DNA of 64,000 nt from Methanococcoides burtonii DSM 6242 (GCF_000013725.1 NC_007955.1:465579-529578); one strand, 5' to 3'. Positions 33,911 through 43,792 are shown, numbered from the stretch's first letter. Notes: generated from the sequence alone by a model not told the origin. A program made the numbers and translations.

Positions 33911-34756
33911 TTAAAAGACCTTTTCCTGTTTGAAATGTACCTTATCCATCTCCAAAAAAATTCGTATCAGATGCAGATGCATATCATCGCTACCCACATT
34001 TTCATAATACAAGAACATATTATCATCTTTGGGATGATTGCTAGAGGACAAACTGCCACACATAAAGTGGGTAAAGGAAAATCCATGATATTGATCATTA
34101 GTTCGCATAATTTCCAGTTCGTGGGTATGTCCACAAAAAACATATTGAATTTTATGTTTTTGTACAAAATCAATCAGGTCTGCGGAATTTGTCAGAGGAC
34201 ACTCGTCAGTACCCAAAATCGAATAATGGGTGATCAACAAAGGCAGATCATATTCTATCTGTTCAATTTCTTTTGAAACAGCATTCAGGATCTCTTTTTC
34301 AACATATCCATTATCATTGTATAGTTCATTGGTGTCGATACTGATAATTAATACAGTTTTTCCATTTATCGAAATGGGCTTGATGAAATTTATATCGGTG
34401 AAATTCTCATTAACCTTGGTAATTTCCCGGTTTAAAAAAATGTTTTTCTTGCGTGTTTTTATCGTTTCAGAAATAGAGATAATCTCGGAATTATCAATAT
34501 ATTTCCGGAAGAATTCATGAGATCGCATATTTCGTTTGTCATGATTACCCCAGGTGGAGATAACATTTTTACACTTAATGGCCTTTAAAAAACGACCCGC
34601 TTCAGCGCACTCATCTTCTAGGCCATCTGTTGTATTGTCCCCGGTATTGATGACGATATCGGCATCAAATGAATTTATCATCTCCAGCAGGATCTTATCG
34701 TCTCCATCCCAATGTCGGGGACCGAAATGCAGGTCCGAAATGTGCAAAATATTCAT
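33911..34756 (-). CDS. Calcineurin-type metallophosphoesterase
   Basis: A 281-residue cytoplasmic metallophosphoesterase. The five metal-binding motifs are visible: I-S-D-L-H-F-G (about 6-12), I-N-T-G-D-N-T-T-D-G (about 36-45), T-W-G-N-H-D-K (about 69-75), L-I-T-H-Y-S and C-G-H-T-H-E-L-E. It would hydrolyse phosphomonoesters or diesters with two metal ions. The substrate is unknown; Icc-like cyclic-nucleotide or other phosphodiesterases share this pattern. It stands alone, with long non-coding stretches on both sides. Confidence 0.88.
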   Translation of the reverse strand: MNILHISDLHFGPRHWDGDDKILLEMINSFDADIVINTGDNTTDGLEDECAEAGRFLKAIKCKNVISTWGNHDKRNMRSHEFFRKYIDNSEIISISETIKTRKKNIFLNREITKVNENFTDINFIKPISINGKTVLIISIDTNELYNDNGYVEKEILNAVSKEIEQIEYDLPLLITHYSILGTDECPLTNSADLIDFVQKHKIQYVFCGHTHELEIMRTNDQYHGFSFTHFMCGSLSSSNHPKDDNMFLYYENVGSDDMHLHLIRIFLEMDKVHFKQEKVF

Positions 34757-35196
34757 TTAATCCCCCTGTTATAACTGTTATAAATATGGACTAATAGTAA
34801 GACATATTCACTTATGCTAATTATGTTCACGTAGATAATAGCCTAATAACCAGTATTTTGAGCCCCATCTATATCCTTTATAAACAAAGAATACCATTGG
34901 CGATATTTCAATCATCAATTCTGTTTCTACCAGTACTTGGTTGTGGCGGTAAAAATGATTTAATAAGTCCCCATTATAAATCGGAAAGTTCTTCAAATTT
35001 CATTAATACCCCATACAGATAATTGTATGAAGTAGTATTTAGAGTTTTGAAATGGAATGATTAGTATCCCGAAATGTTCCAGATCAGATGCATCTGTTTA
35101 CACTCCACCAATTTTTAAATAAGTTATTCAAAATTCAGAAACATTTAATAGTCATTAATATCAAACTTTACATTAAAAATTATAAGGTGGGGTCAT
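34757..35196. other. Intergenic region between divergent genes
   Basis: About 440 bases separate the phosphoesterase gene (minus) from the bactofilin-like gene (plus). It holds both promoters. I see no coding frame of note, no RNA gene and no strong repeat. An AT-rich block at 35120-35180 just before the bactofilin-like gene fits a promoter. Confidence 0.4.
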
Positions 35197-36318
35197 ATGA
35201 AATTGAAAGATAGTCTATGGATGATATGTGTTATTGTAGTATTATTGTTATCTTTAACATCTAATGCAAGTGCATCCAGTATGTTCGAAAGTGGTAGCCT
35301 GGTAATCATCAATGAAACTGTCGAAGATGATGTTTACATTGCGGGGGACACCCTGATAGTGAATGGGGATGTCCTTGGAGATGTTGTGGCTGCCGGAGGT
35401 ACTCTGCAGATCACCGGGAACGTTTCCGGGGATCTCATTGTTACTGCAGGTGATGTGACAATTACCGGCATTATCGGCGATGATGTAAGGGTCGCCTGTG
35501 GAACATTCGAACTTAGCGGCCAGATAGGTGACGATCTTCTGGTAGCTGCCGGCACAGTGTCCACAACTGAGACTGCAAACATTGGTGGTGATACGACCAT
35601 AAGAAGTGGCGATGCAGATCTTGGAGGAAACTTCGGAGGTTTACTTGAGGTCTCAGCAGGTTCACTGGTACTTTCCGGTAATGTCGAAGGAGATGCAAAA
35701 CTGGATTCGGCCGATATAACGATACAACCTGATTCAAGCGTAAAAGGTAATCTGGAATACACTGCTCCCAAAGAAATACCAATACCTACCGGTACTGTAG
35801 GGGAAGATATCAAATTTGACAGAGGAGGAGAACGCGGTGACAGGTCCGATGCTGATGGAGTGTTCAAAGGGATAGCCATCATTGGAAAGATCGCATATTA
35901 TTCCATCCTGTTCGCCCTGGGTGTAATTTCCATTCTGGTCTTCCCACAAAAGACCGAAAAGATCGCAAAGAACATACAGAAAGAACCTTTGAAGAAGATC
36001 GCAGTAGGACTGCTGATACTGATAGGCTCATTCATGGGAATAATCGTCCTGTTAATAACCATCATCGGGATCCCAATTGCACTTCTTTTGCTATTGCTGC
36101 TAGCCATTGTTCTGATGATAGCAAAGATATACACTGCAATGTGGATCGGAGAGGCATCGTTCGAAAAAGCAGGGTTCAAGTATAACCAATGGACTACACT
36201 GGCATTTGGGCTCCTTATAGTACTGATATTAACAGAACTACCATTTATAGGCGGACTCATTGGTCTTCTGGTTACACTGATAGCAATGGGAAGTATGTAC
36301 TTTGCATTGAAGAATTGA
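35197..36318 (+). CDS. Secreted/membrane protein with bactofilin-like beta-helix repeats
   Basis: A 373-residue protein. A signal peptide (about 1-27) is followed by a right-handed beta-helix of short repeats rich in G-D-V/G-D-D (I-A-G-D-T-L-I-V-N-G-D-V at 49-60 and onward to about 185). This is the polymer-forming cytoskeletal (bactofilin) pattern. An acidic/glycine linker and four membrane helices come after (about 226-246, 266-290, 292-312, 337-370). The beta-helix would be outside the cell. Such fusions are common in archaea and may scaffold the envelope; function is inferred. A purine-rich site (ggtgggg) precedes the ATG. Confidence 0.8.
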   Translation: MKLKDSLWMICVIVVLLLSLTSNASASSMFESGSLVIINETVEDDVYIAGDTLIVNGDVLGDVVAAGGTLQITGNVSGDLIVTAGDVTITGIIGDDVRVACGTFELSGQIGDDLLVAAGTVSTTETANIGGDTTIRSGDADLGGNFGGLLEVSAGSLVLSGNVEGDAKLDSADITIQPDSSVKGNLEYTAPKEIPIPTGTVGEDIKFDRGGERGDRSDADGVFKGIAIIGKIAYYSILFALGVISILVFPQKTEKIAKNIQKEPLKKIAVGLLILIGSFMGIIVLLITIIGIPIALLLLLLLAIVLMIAKIYTAMWIGEASFEKAGFKYNQWTTLAFGLLIVLILTELPFIGGLIGLLVTLIAMGSMYFALKN

Positions 36319-36393
36319 TGCAGGGGACGTACTTTTTACTTTTTTACACAATCCGACTTGATCGTGAAAATCAATTTCTACCAGAAAAAGGGC

Positions 36394-36411
36394 TGTCTGC
36401 ATAAGCAGACA
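36394..36411. terminator. Hairpin between convergent genes
   Basis: A perfect 7-base stem (tgtctgc and gcagaca) with an ataa loop lies between the bactofilin-like gene and hsdM, which converge. A shared terminator is likely, but archaeal termination often needs only a T-run. Confidence 0.45.
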
Positions 36412-36425
36412 ACATCATCAGACCC

Positions 36426-37917
36426 TCACTCACAGTCCCCATTGATCACTACCATGATCTCCCTGAAGCTTTCAAGTGATGCTTCAATATTCTCGATGAT
36501 CTCATTCGCGAGAACATCCGGATCAGGCAGGTTATCTAGGTCAGCCAGACTTGCATCCTTGAGCCAGAATATATCCAGATTCGTTTTGTCCCTTGCCACG
36601 ATCTCATCATAGGCGAACTTACGGAATCTTCCTTCCGGAGTTTCTTCGCTCCAGCTTTCCTGACGATCGAAGCGGTCTTCAGTATTGTAGCACTGGATAA
36701 AGTCTTCCAGATCGGAGAATTTCAGAGGGTTCTTTTTAAGCGTGTGATGTACGTTGGTCCGGTAGTCGTATATCCATACTTCCTTTGTCCACGGCTCTTT
36801 AGCTGCGGGTTTTGCTTCAAAGAAAAGCACGTTCGCCTTGACACCATTCGCATAGAAGATGCCTGTGGGCAGGCGAAGGATCGTATGCAGGTCGGTGGTC
36901 TCAAGGAGCTTCTTGCGCAATACTTCCCCTGCACCGCCTTCGAAGAGAACATTATCCGGCAGGACCACTGCTGCCTGACCGCCTGCTTTGAGGATGGTGT
37001 GGATGTGCTGCACAAAGTTGAGCTGCTTATTACCTGTGGTCACCCAGAAATCCTGTCGGTTGTAGGTGAGGGCTTCTTTTTCAAGCTCTCCTGCATCGTT
37101 GGTGAAGGTCATGCTGCTCTTCTTGCCGAATGGTGGATTGGTAAGAATATAATCGTAACGTTCCCCTGAATCAGCTATGAGTGCATCAGAATTGGATATC
37201 GAAGGCTCTCCGTCGATCTCCCCGATGTTGTGCAGGAACAAGTTCATCAGTGCCAGCCTTCGAGTTCCAGCAACGATCTCATTGCCACCAAAGGTCTTGT
37301 TCTTCAGGAACCGGCTCTGCTCCCGGTCCATCTGATTATGCAATGTAAGGAAGTCATAGGCTGCCAAAAAGAACCCACCTGTACCACAAGCAGGGGTCAC
37401 CTATTGTCTTCATGGGTTCAGGACGTATGCATTCCACCATCGTCCTGATAAGCGCTCGCGGAGTGAAATACTGCCCGGCTCCGCTTTTGGTATCCTCTGC
37501 GTTCTTCTGCAAAAGCCCCTCGTAGATCTCGCCCTTGGTGTCAACACCCATCATCACCCAGCTTTCCTTATCGATCATGTCAATGACCTTGTAAAGCATG
37601 GCAGGATCGCTGACCTTGTTCTGTGCCTTGAGGAATATCTGCCCCATCATCCCCGGCTTTTTCGCCAGCTCCTCCAGCAGCATCTTGTAATGAGTGTCAA
37701 GCTCAGCCCCACGCTTTTGCTTCAACACGTCCCACCTGTATTCCTCAGGTATCCCGATATCCCGATCATAAGGCGGCTTCCTGTATTCCTCCGCCATCTT
37801 CAGGAATATGAGATATGTCAGCTGCTCCAGATAATCGCCATAGCTCACTCCCCCGTCACGCAGGACATTACAGAAGCTCCAGACCTTGGAGACAATGGAT
37901 GATGTATTTTCAGACAT
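36426..37917 (-). pseudogene. hsdM: Type I RM modification subunit HsdM, one-base frameshift
   Basis: Two overlapping frames together give a full HsdM of about 496 residues. The N-terminal part runs from 37917 to about 37396. The C-terminal part then carries the SAM-binding loop A-C-G-T-G-G-F-F and the catalytic N-P-P-F (in L-T-N-P-P-F-G-K-K). The break is at 37393-37396: four G on the plus strand where three would keep the frame as D-P-A-C-G-T-G-G. As read, translation stops after the false tail C-L-W-Y-R-W-V. This may be a true mutation, a phase-variable run or a sequence error. The gene overlaps the AlbA_2 stop by 8 bases and closes the operon hsdR-hsdS-AlbA_2-hsdM. Confidence 0.88.
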
Positions 37918-39361
37918 TTTTTTGATCCTTGATATGTGAGTAGTATTTTTGATTTGGGCTATTTGGTTTATCTGGAATTATCATATGAAGAACACCAGAT
38001 TCCAGAAGAGGTTTTAAAATAAATTTCCTGAAATACTCCCTATGTGTTAATTGCAAATGCTCCATAATTTCGCTGGTTGTTCTAGGCTCTTCGCAAAATT
38101 CGATTATCAATTCCTGTTTCTCAACTTGCGCGGTAGCTTGCGCGGTAGCTTGCGCGGTAGCTTGCGCGGTAGCTTGCGCGGTAGCTTGAGGGGTAACAGG
38201 AATAATCGTCTTGAAAATATCTCCTTCTATAAATTGTGTATCGTTGCCACCGGAATATATCCTTGTGTATTTATGAAGATTGCGAACTCCTGAACCCAGT
38301 TCTTCAGCTCTTCCGATCTCTTTGAAAACGCGGGCAATTACCGGATTTTTGGGATAGGGTGTGAAATTAGAAGGATTAATCAAACCATGACCATGCGGAC
38401 GGTTCCCATTTTCCGTTACGACCTGATCCTTTTCAATGATGAATTTTGCAGGAAAATTGTTCAGGTATTCCCTGTGGATGAGTATGTTTGCAGCAACTTC
38501 CCTGAAAATATTATCACGCAGGCTGATCCTCTGGTCCTTTTCAAGATGGAACGGGTCTGGCAAATGTTTTGCAACAAAAGCCATCAGCCTATCATAACTT
38601 TCGATCAGATTGGTGCGGATGTCATCCCTATCATCATAGCGGTCAAGGTTGACCCTTCGGAGAATGGCATCGGTACGATATTGAGGCAGTATGCTCTGGA
38701 TCACTTCATCTTTCCCAAACAACAGGACTGCTGCAAGAGTATATCCTTCCTTTCCGCTCTGGTAATCACGTTGATATAGACGTGCACTGCTCAGGATCTC
38801 CTCATCACTCATAACACCCCACGGATGATTTGGATTTTCAGCACGAACCATTTTCCTTACCCTCTGGAAAAGGTCACTTCGGAGATCATTTATTCTAACA
38901 TAAGGATAAATGCGATTTTCTGAGAACGAACTCTGTTTACGAATATACAAATGAGCCACAGAATCCGACTGATTCGTTATATTCATATCTCCATCTTCAT
39001 TCCTGTCAAATATCTTCCCGTTACAGTGATGGACCTGAGAACTTTCAGGAATATTAAGATAAAGAACGAACTTCTCATCAATGACAATGGTCTCCGGCAA
39101 AATATACAAAGGCGGGTTGATCTTCTGCGGATTGTTCAGCGCAGTTACCAGATCCTTTTTGATCTGTGGCAAAGCATCCTCATCGATCCCCGTAACGATT
39201 CCATCATCCCGAACTCCCAGAACAATATGCCCGCCACTGCGATTCAGGAATGCACAAACGCTGTCATAAACATCCTTGTTCAGCTTGTTCCTGCACTCCT
39301 TAAATTCCACAGTAAGCCCTTCACCATCCCTGATGATGCCTTTCAATTGCTCCGAGATCAT
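37910..39361 (-). CDS. AlbA_2 (Schlafen-type) protein with ATAQ linker and winged helix
   Basis: A 483-residue protein, paralogue by architecture of the one at 8168. The AlbA_2 domain comes first (T-V-E-F-K-E-C-R-N, then L-N-R-S-G-G-H-I-V-L-G-V, about 10-135). The HATPase_c_4-like part follows (R-E-V-A-A-N-I-L-I-H-R-E-Y, then E-E-L-G-S-G-V-R-N). The linker at about 393-412 is five copies of A-T-A-Q, and a C-terminal winged helix closes the protein. It overlaps the hsdS stop (ATGA) and the hsdM start, so it is firmly inside the RM operon. A role in regulating the RM system or as a guard effector is inferred from position. Confidence 0.87.
   Translation of the reverse strand: MISEQLKGIIRDGEGLTVEFKECRNKLNKDVYDSVCAFLNRSGGHIVLGVRDDGIVTGIDEDALPQIKKDLVTALNNPQKINPPLYILPETIVIDEKFVLYLNIPESSQVHHCNGKIFDRNEDGDMNITNQSDSVAHLYIRKQSSFSENRIYPYVRINDLRSDLFQRVRKMVRAENPNHPWGVMSDEEILSSARLYQRDYQSGKEGYTLAAVLLFGKDEVIQSILPQYRTDAILRRVNLDRYDDRDDIRTNLIESYDRLMAFVAKHLPDPFHLEKDQRISLRDNIFREVAANILIHREYLNNFPAKFIIEKDQVVTENGNRPHGHGLINPSNFTPYPKNPVIARVFKEIGRAEELGSGVRNLHKYTRIYSGGNDTQFIEGDIFKTIIPVTPQATAQATAQATAQATAQATAQVEKQELIIEFCEEPRTTSEIMEHLQLTHREYFRKFILKPLLESGVLHMIIPDKPNSPNQKYYSHIKDQKNV
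38125..38184. repeat. Five perfect 12-bp repeats coding A-T-A-Q
   Basis: The unit cttgcgcggtag occurs five times without error, followed by a diverged sixth (cttgaggggtaa). Perfect identity means recent expansion or ongoing slippage. The unit is a multiple of three, so change alters linker length only. Confidence 0.92.
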
Positions 39362-40893
39362 GCTTTCCCCTTCTTACCACTGCCCGCCTTTTCCGCTCGA
39401 ATTTTCTCCAGCAAAACCTCAGCCGGCTCCCAATCCGGAGCACTGCGCACTTCTTCCAGCTCCCTCTCATTGAGCAACTTCCCCTCGAATGCCTTCTTCA
39501 AGATGCTCTGCCGCAGTGCCTCGGCTATTTTGAGGTTGTCTTCGATATCCTGCTCGACCTTATCACAAACTGAAAGGCGGGTTTCGATTTCGGTGACGAT
39601 AGCTTGTTGTTCTTCGAGGGAAAATAATGGGAAAGGATATTCTTGTAAATATTTTGTTGAAACTCTTGGCAGATTCACTCCACTTGAGTTATGTGTCATA
39701 TCATTAACAAATTTGTATGATAAGAAATAATATTTTGAATAATTTAAGTCTAAAGAAGGAATAGATTCAAAGACAAGAATATCTGTAGAACATACTCCAT
39801 CTTCATTAGCTAAATAAACTTTATTCAAATAAGGTCGGAGTTTCCCATAAAGAAGATCTCCTTTTTTAAAACTATTCTTTACGGTGTTAATCACATCAAT
39901 CTTAACTTCATCTGTCAAAGTTCCTTGATTTTTGCTAATATGTTCTAGACCGATGTAGAATAAAGATTCACCTGAACCAGTATGTTTATCTGACTTTAAA
40001 TGATGAAGTTCGCCTAACCTAGTCCATCCATATCCATTTGGCAACGTTGGCAGTTCAGCCAGCTCGGTTTCTGTAAATGGTTCAATTTTTTTGAGCTTTT
40101 TGGGTTTCGTGGGTTTTTTACCTTCCTTCCCTGCATCTTCCCACTCTTTAACCGCCCTCTTCCACTCATCCAGCTTCTCGTTATAACTTTCTTCCCGCTC
40201 CACCTGAATCTGCTCCAGCAAAGCCTTTGCATCCGGCAGATCGGTCTGCTGCTCCCGCCACTGCCTCGTAAGCTCCCCCTCAAAAGCCTTTTTCAGCACC
40301 GACTGCCGGTACACCTTGAGCTGCTGCTGTGCTAATTTGAGGTTGGCAATGCCGTTGTCCAGCTCGCTGAAGAGTTGCTCGATCTTGGAGACTATGGCAC
40401 GCTGCTCGGGGAGTGGTGGGACACATAAAGGCAACTCGGCAAAAGCCTTGCCTGATAATTCTTTAAAAGTAGTGCCACTTGCTCTTCCTTCTGCAAGTTG
40501 TTTTATGGATTTTAAATAGTAATACAGAAAATCACGGTTTAGAGCTTCACTTGGAATGAGAGTTTTAAATCCTTGATTTGTGCATAATTCATTTCCTGCA
40601 ATTGCTATGTAACCAATAGGTGCTCTTGAAGAAAATAACACGCTTCCTTTGGGTATTAGTCTGGCAGAAGAATTTTTCAAACCAAGATGAGTTATGCTTT
40701 TTCTCCCTTTGTAGATGTACTTTTCAGAGTATCCTGATAAATCAGCTGGAGTTATCCACAAAATATCTTCGCCCCAATATTCAGGAACTTTTGTTTTTGG
40801 TGTCCCTCCAGAAACGACCTGACCAAAATCGCTTAGAACTCCTTTTACCCAATCATCACCCAACTTTTCACCCAACCGATTCTTCACTTTCAT
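39358..40893 (-). CDS. hsdS: Type I RM specificity subunit HsdS
   Basis: A 511-residue S subunit with two target-recognition domains. The first is about 14-180 (G-K-A-F-A-E-L-P-L-C-V-P-P-L-P-E-Q at its end), followed by a long central helix with S-V-L-K-K-A-F-E-G-E-L-T-R-Q. The second is about 283-445, ending in F-S-L-E-E-Q-Q-A-I-V and a C-terminal helix with S-I-L-K-K-A-F-E-G-K. The pair of conserved helices sets the distance between the two half-sites. It appears intact. It follows hsdR after a gap that holds decayed repeats and overlaps AlbA_2 by 4 bases. Confidence 0.93.
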   Translation of the reverse strand: MKVKNRLGEKLGDDWVKGVLSDFGQVVSGGTPKTKVPEYWGEDILWITPADLSGYSEKYIYKGRKSITHLGLKNSSARLIPKGSVLFSSRAPIGYIAIAGNELCTNQGFKTLIPSEALNRDFLYYYLKSIKQLAEGRASGTTFKELSGKAFAELPLCVPPLPEQRAIVSKIEQLFSELDNGIANLKLAQQQLKVYRQSVLKKAFEGELTRQWREQQTDLPDAKALLEQIQVEREESYNEKLDEWKRAVKEWEDAGKEGKKPTKPKKLKKIEPFTETELAELPTLPNGYGWTRLGELHHLKSDKHTGSGESLFYIGLEHISKNQGTLTDEVKIDVINTVKNSFKKGDLLYGKLRPYLNKVYLANEDGVCSTDILVFESIPSLDLNYSKYYFLSYKFVNDMTHNSSGVNLPRVSTKYLQEYPFPLFSLEEQQAIVTEIETRLSVCDKVEQDIEDNLKIAEALRQSILKKAFEGKLLNERELEEVRSAPDWEPAEVLLEKIRAEKAGSGKKGKA

Positions 40894-40924
40894 CTTTCAG
40901 CAGAAACATATTTTGTAGTTTTGT

Positions 40925-41032
40925 AAGTTCATTTCTCCGAACTTTACACCGTACTTATCTCCGAACCTTTCTCCGAACTTTACCCCACAGTTTTCCCCAC
41001 AGTATTACCACAGTTTTCCCCACAGTCATACA
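40925..41032 (-). repeat. Degenerate 12-bp repeats between hsdR and hsdS, likely AlbA_2 linker relic
   Basis: About nine imperfect 12-base units lie in a row, of two kinds (tctccgaacttt and ttttccccacag on the plus strand). Read on the minus strand, one frame gives T-V-G-K, G-E-N-C and S-S-E-K pieces with stops. This resembles the K/T/E-rich linkers of AlbA_2 proteins such as the one at 8168. One unit is 11 bases, which breaks the frame. I take it as the remains of another AlbA_2 gene. Confidence 0.5.
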
Positions 41033-41035
41033 TCC

Positions 41036-43792
41036 TCACGCCGCCAATGCCTCATTCAATTCACTAATAACCACATTCATCTCATTACCAAAAAGCTGGT
41101 ACATCCTGCCACGGCCTCCCATAGCATCGAAAGGGGTGTAATCGAGGTCTTCGAGTTCCAGGTGGAAACTGGTGGATACGTAATCCTTTATCATTCGGAG
41201 CCAGTTCATCTGGTCTTCATTGAACTTGAGGGTTCCGGCCTGTTTGCTGAATACCCAGTCCTGGAAGTTCCTGTTCACGGTCAGGTCGTAGGCTGTGAGA
41301 ACGGGGTCGATCTCGGTAACCCTGCGGATAAGGGATACGAGGGCTGTAAGCTCGTTCTTGGGGGAGTTGCCGCTGACCTTTTCCAGTTGCTCGTAGGCCT
41401 GCCAGACCCTTGAGGGTGCGATGTGGGGTCTTTCCAGCTTTAGTTTCTCCAGCACTTCCTTAATCATTTTGAAGGTCACATCCCTGCGCTGGTAGGGCTG
41501 GTTGTAGAAGATGTTGAGGGCTGTGATCTCATCCTTGTTGGCTTCCATATAGGCTTTGAAATCACTGATAAGCTCATCTGCTTTTACAACGGCGTCCTTG
41601 TCCCACTCGGCCCTGAGAACTGTATCGAGATTCACCGTATCGATTATCTGGTCATGCACCCTGCGTACATTCTCGATATACTCGTTAAGCTCTCCTGAAA
41701 AGGTCGATCTGGCAACATCGATCAGTTCCTGTTGTGCCTGCTCCTGTAACTCCTGTTCAGGCATCTGGGGTTGCTGCTGCTTTATACCGGCAGCTCTGGC
41801 ATCGATTATGTCAGGATTGTAGGCACTGAACAAGTCCCTTATAGCCGCACTGATATCCTTTCCGTTGGCCTTTTCAGCAAAAGTTGCCCTCTCATCCTCG
41901 GTGATCTGTTTGTTCAGCCTTGCCAAACGGCTTGCAAGTGAAATATAAAGGTCTTCATCCTGAGCACCAAACGTTACCGCTTCCAGCAGGGCCTTCAGGG
42001 AAATTCCTTTTTTGCGCTCCAGCGGTCTGCTGTCGGTCTTGATGTTCTTTGTAACGCCCACGGCATCCACTATCACAAAATGCGTCTTGGCCGAAATTGT
42101 CGATGGTGTCACTTTTTTAAGGTCATCGAAACCCATGGTCCGCGTGCCTCTACCCTTCATCTGCTCGAAATAGTTCCGGCTTTTCACATCCCTCATGAAC
42201 AACAAACATTCCAGCGGCTTAACATCCGTACCGGTAGCTATCATATCCACCGTCACAGCAATTCTTGGATTGTAATCATTACGGAACTGCGACAGCACCG
42301 ACTTCGGGTCTTCCTCGACCTTGTAGGTCACCTTCTTGCAAAAAGCATTACCTTCCCCGAACTCTTCCCGCACGATCTGTATAATATCATCCGCATGGCT
42401 ATCGGTCTTGGCAAAGATCAGTGTCTTTGGAACCTCCTCTCTTCCCGGGAATATCTCAGGCAGCTTATCCCTGAAGGTCCTGACCACATTTCGTATCTGG
42501 CTTGGGTTGACAACATCCCTGTCAAGCTTATTGCCAGCATATGTATAATCCTCATCAAGCTGTTCCCAGCGCTTCCTGCGGGTAAGCTTCTCCCGCCTGT
42601 CCACAAACTCTTTGGCTTTGATCTGAGAACCGTTCTTAGTTATCTCGGTCTCAATGGTGTACACATCATAGCCGACATTCACGCCATCGGCCACCGCTTC
42701 TTCATGACCGTACTCGCTAACCACATTCTCATTGAAAAAACCAAAGGTACGCTTATCCGGGGTCGCTGTCAGGCCGATAAGGAACGAATCGAAATAATCA
42801 ATGAACTGCTGCCACAAGTTGTAGATGGAACGGTGGCACTCATCAACCACAATAAAATCAAACTCCTCAATAGGAATATTCTCATTATAGACAACCGGAA
42901 GCGGTTCCTTTTTCTGCCAGTCCTTCTCAGCAGGATTCTGCGTTTCGGCTTCATCGTCCAGCTCCTCACCCTTAAGGATGGAATACAAATGCTGGATGGT
43001 GGAAATACACACCTGACTGTCCGAAGAGATATAATTTGAACGTAAACGCTGCACATTATACAGCTCAGTGAATTTACGATTATCGTCATTTGGCATATAG
43101 GCCATGAATTCCTGCTCTGCCTGCTCCCCCAGATTTCTGGTATCAACAAGGAACAGTATCTTTTTAGCATCCGCATATTTTAGCAAGCGGTAAATGAAAG
43201 TGACAGCAGTATAGGTTTTCCCGGAACCTGTCGCCATCTGTACCAAAGCCTTTGGTCGATTGTCCTTGAAGGACCTCTCCAGATTTTCAATTGCCATTAT
43301 CTGGCAATCACGCAGACCCTCGGTCTTCAATTCAGGTAGAGAAAGTAACCTTTCCCTTAATGAAATCTCCTTTTTAAGATAGGGAGCGAATGTCTCCGGC
43401 CGATGGAAAGAGAAAACTTGTCTGGACCGTGGTTTAGGATCACGCTGGTCAGTATATCTGGTCAGCTTTCCAGTACTCTCATAAATAAAAGGAAGCGGAT
43501 CATTTTTCAGGTATTTCAGTTTGCTCGTAGCATATTCACCTGCCTGCTCTTCAACAACGGTCAGATGGTGACCTTCCTCATTCTTTTTAGCTTCAATGAT
43601 ACCAACAGGTCTTTTGTTAACAAAAAGTACATAATCAGCCGGTCCCACCTCGGTCGAATACTCCTTAACAGCAATGCCACGGGAAGCATTCCAATCAACC
43701 TCATTTTTATTCAAAACTTTCCAGCCAGAATCTGTGAGTTTCTTATCGATACTATCCCTGGCTTTCTGTTCCGGATTCTGATTATCACTCAT
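41036..43792 (-). CDS. hsdR: Type I RM restriction subunit HsdR
   Basis: A 918-residue endonuclease/translocase. The N-terminal nuclease core has P-A-D-Y-V-L-F (D53) and G-I-I-E-A-K-K (E67, K69). Walker A M-A-T-G-S-G-K-T is at 186-193. The helicase box D-E-C-H (I-V-V-D-E-C-H-R-S) comes next, then T-A-T-P-D and the arginine-finger region M-K-G-R-G-T-R-T. An EcoEI-type C-terminal domain closes it. It would pump DNA past the complex and cut unmethylated invaders. It is full length and intact. If hsdM is truly dead, an active HsdR would be unable to restrict because the R2M2S complex needs HsdM. Confidence 0.95.
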   Translation of the reverse strand: MSDNQNPEQKARDSIDKKLTDSGWKVLNKNEVDWNASRGIAVKEYSTEVGPADYVLFVNKRPVGIIEAKKNEEGHHLTVVEEQAGEYATSKLKYLKNDPLPFIYESTGKLTRYTDQRDPKPRSRQVFSFHRPETFAPYLKKEISLRERLLSLPELKTEGLRDCQIMAIENLERSFKDNRPKALVQMATGSGKTYTAVTFIYRLLKYADAKKILFLVDTRNLGEQAEQEFMAYMPNDDNRKFTELYNVQRLRSNYISSDSQVCISTIQHLYSILKGEELDDEAETQNPAEKDWQKKEPLPVVYNENIPIEEFDFIVVDECHRSIYNLWQQFIDYFDSFLIGLTATPDKRTFGFFNENVVSEYGHEEAVADGVNVGYDVYTIETEITKNGSQIKAKEFVDRREKLTRRKRWEQLDEDYTYAGNKLDRDVVNPSQIRNVVRTFRDKLPEIFPGREEVPKTLIFAKTDSHADDIIQIVREEFGEGNAFCKKVTYKVEEDPKSVLSQFRNDYNPRIAVTVDMIATGTDVKPLECLLFMRDVKSRNYFEQMKGRGTRTMGFDDLKKVTPSTISAKTHFVIVDAVGVTKNIKTDSRPLERKKGISLKALLEAVTFGAQDEDLYISLASRLARLNKQITEDERATFAEKANGKDISAAIRDLFSAYNPDIIDARAAGIKQQQPQMPEQELQEQAQQELIDVARSTFSGELNEYIENVRRVHDQIIDTVNLDTVLRAEWDKDAVVKADELISDFKAYMEANKDEITALNIFYNQPYQRRDVTFKMIKEVLEKLKLERPHIAPSRVWQAYEQLEKVSGNSPKNELTALVSLIRRVTEIDPVLTAYDLTVNRNFQDWVFSKQAGTLKFNEDQMNWLRMIKDYVSTSFHLELEDLDYTPFDAMGGRGRMYQLFGNEMNVVISELNEALAA

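Noticed and set aside
38125-38184. Regular short repeats that could suggest a CRISPR array
   Set aside because: Units are 12 bases, contiguous without spacers, and lie in frame inside a gene. No repeat-spacer pattern was seen anywhere in the window.
42080-43039. Long plus-strand frame of 319 codons
   Set aside because: It lies wholly antisense to hsdR, which has all expected motifs. The frame is a shadow of biased codon use.
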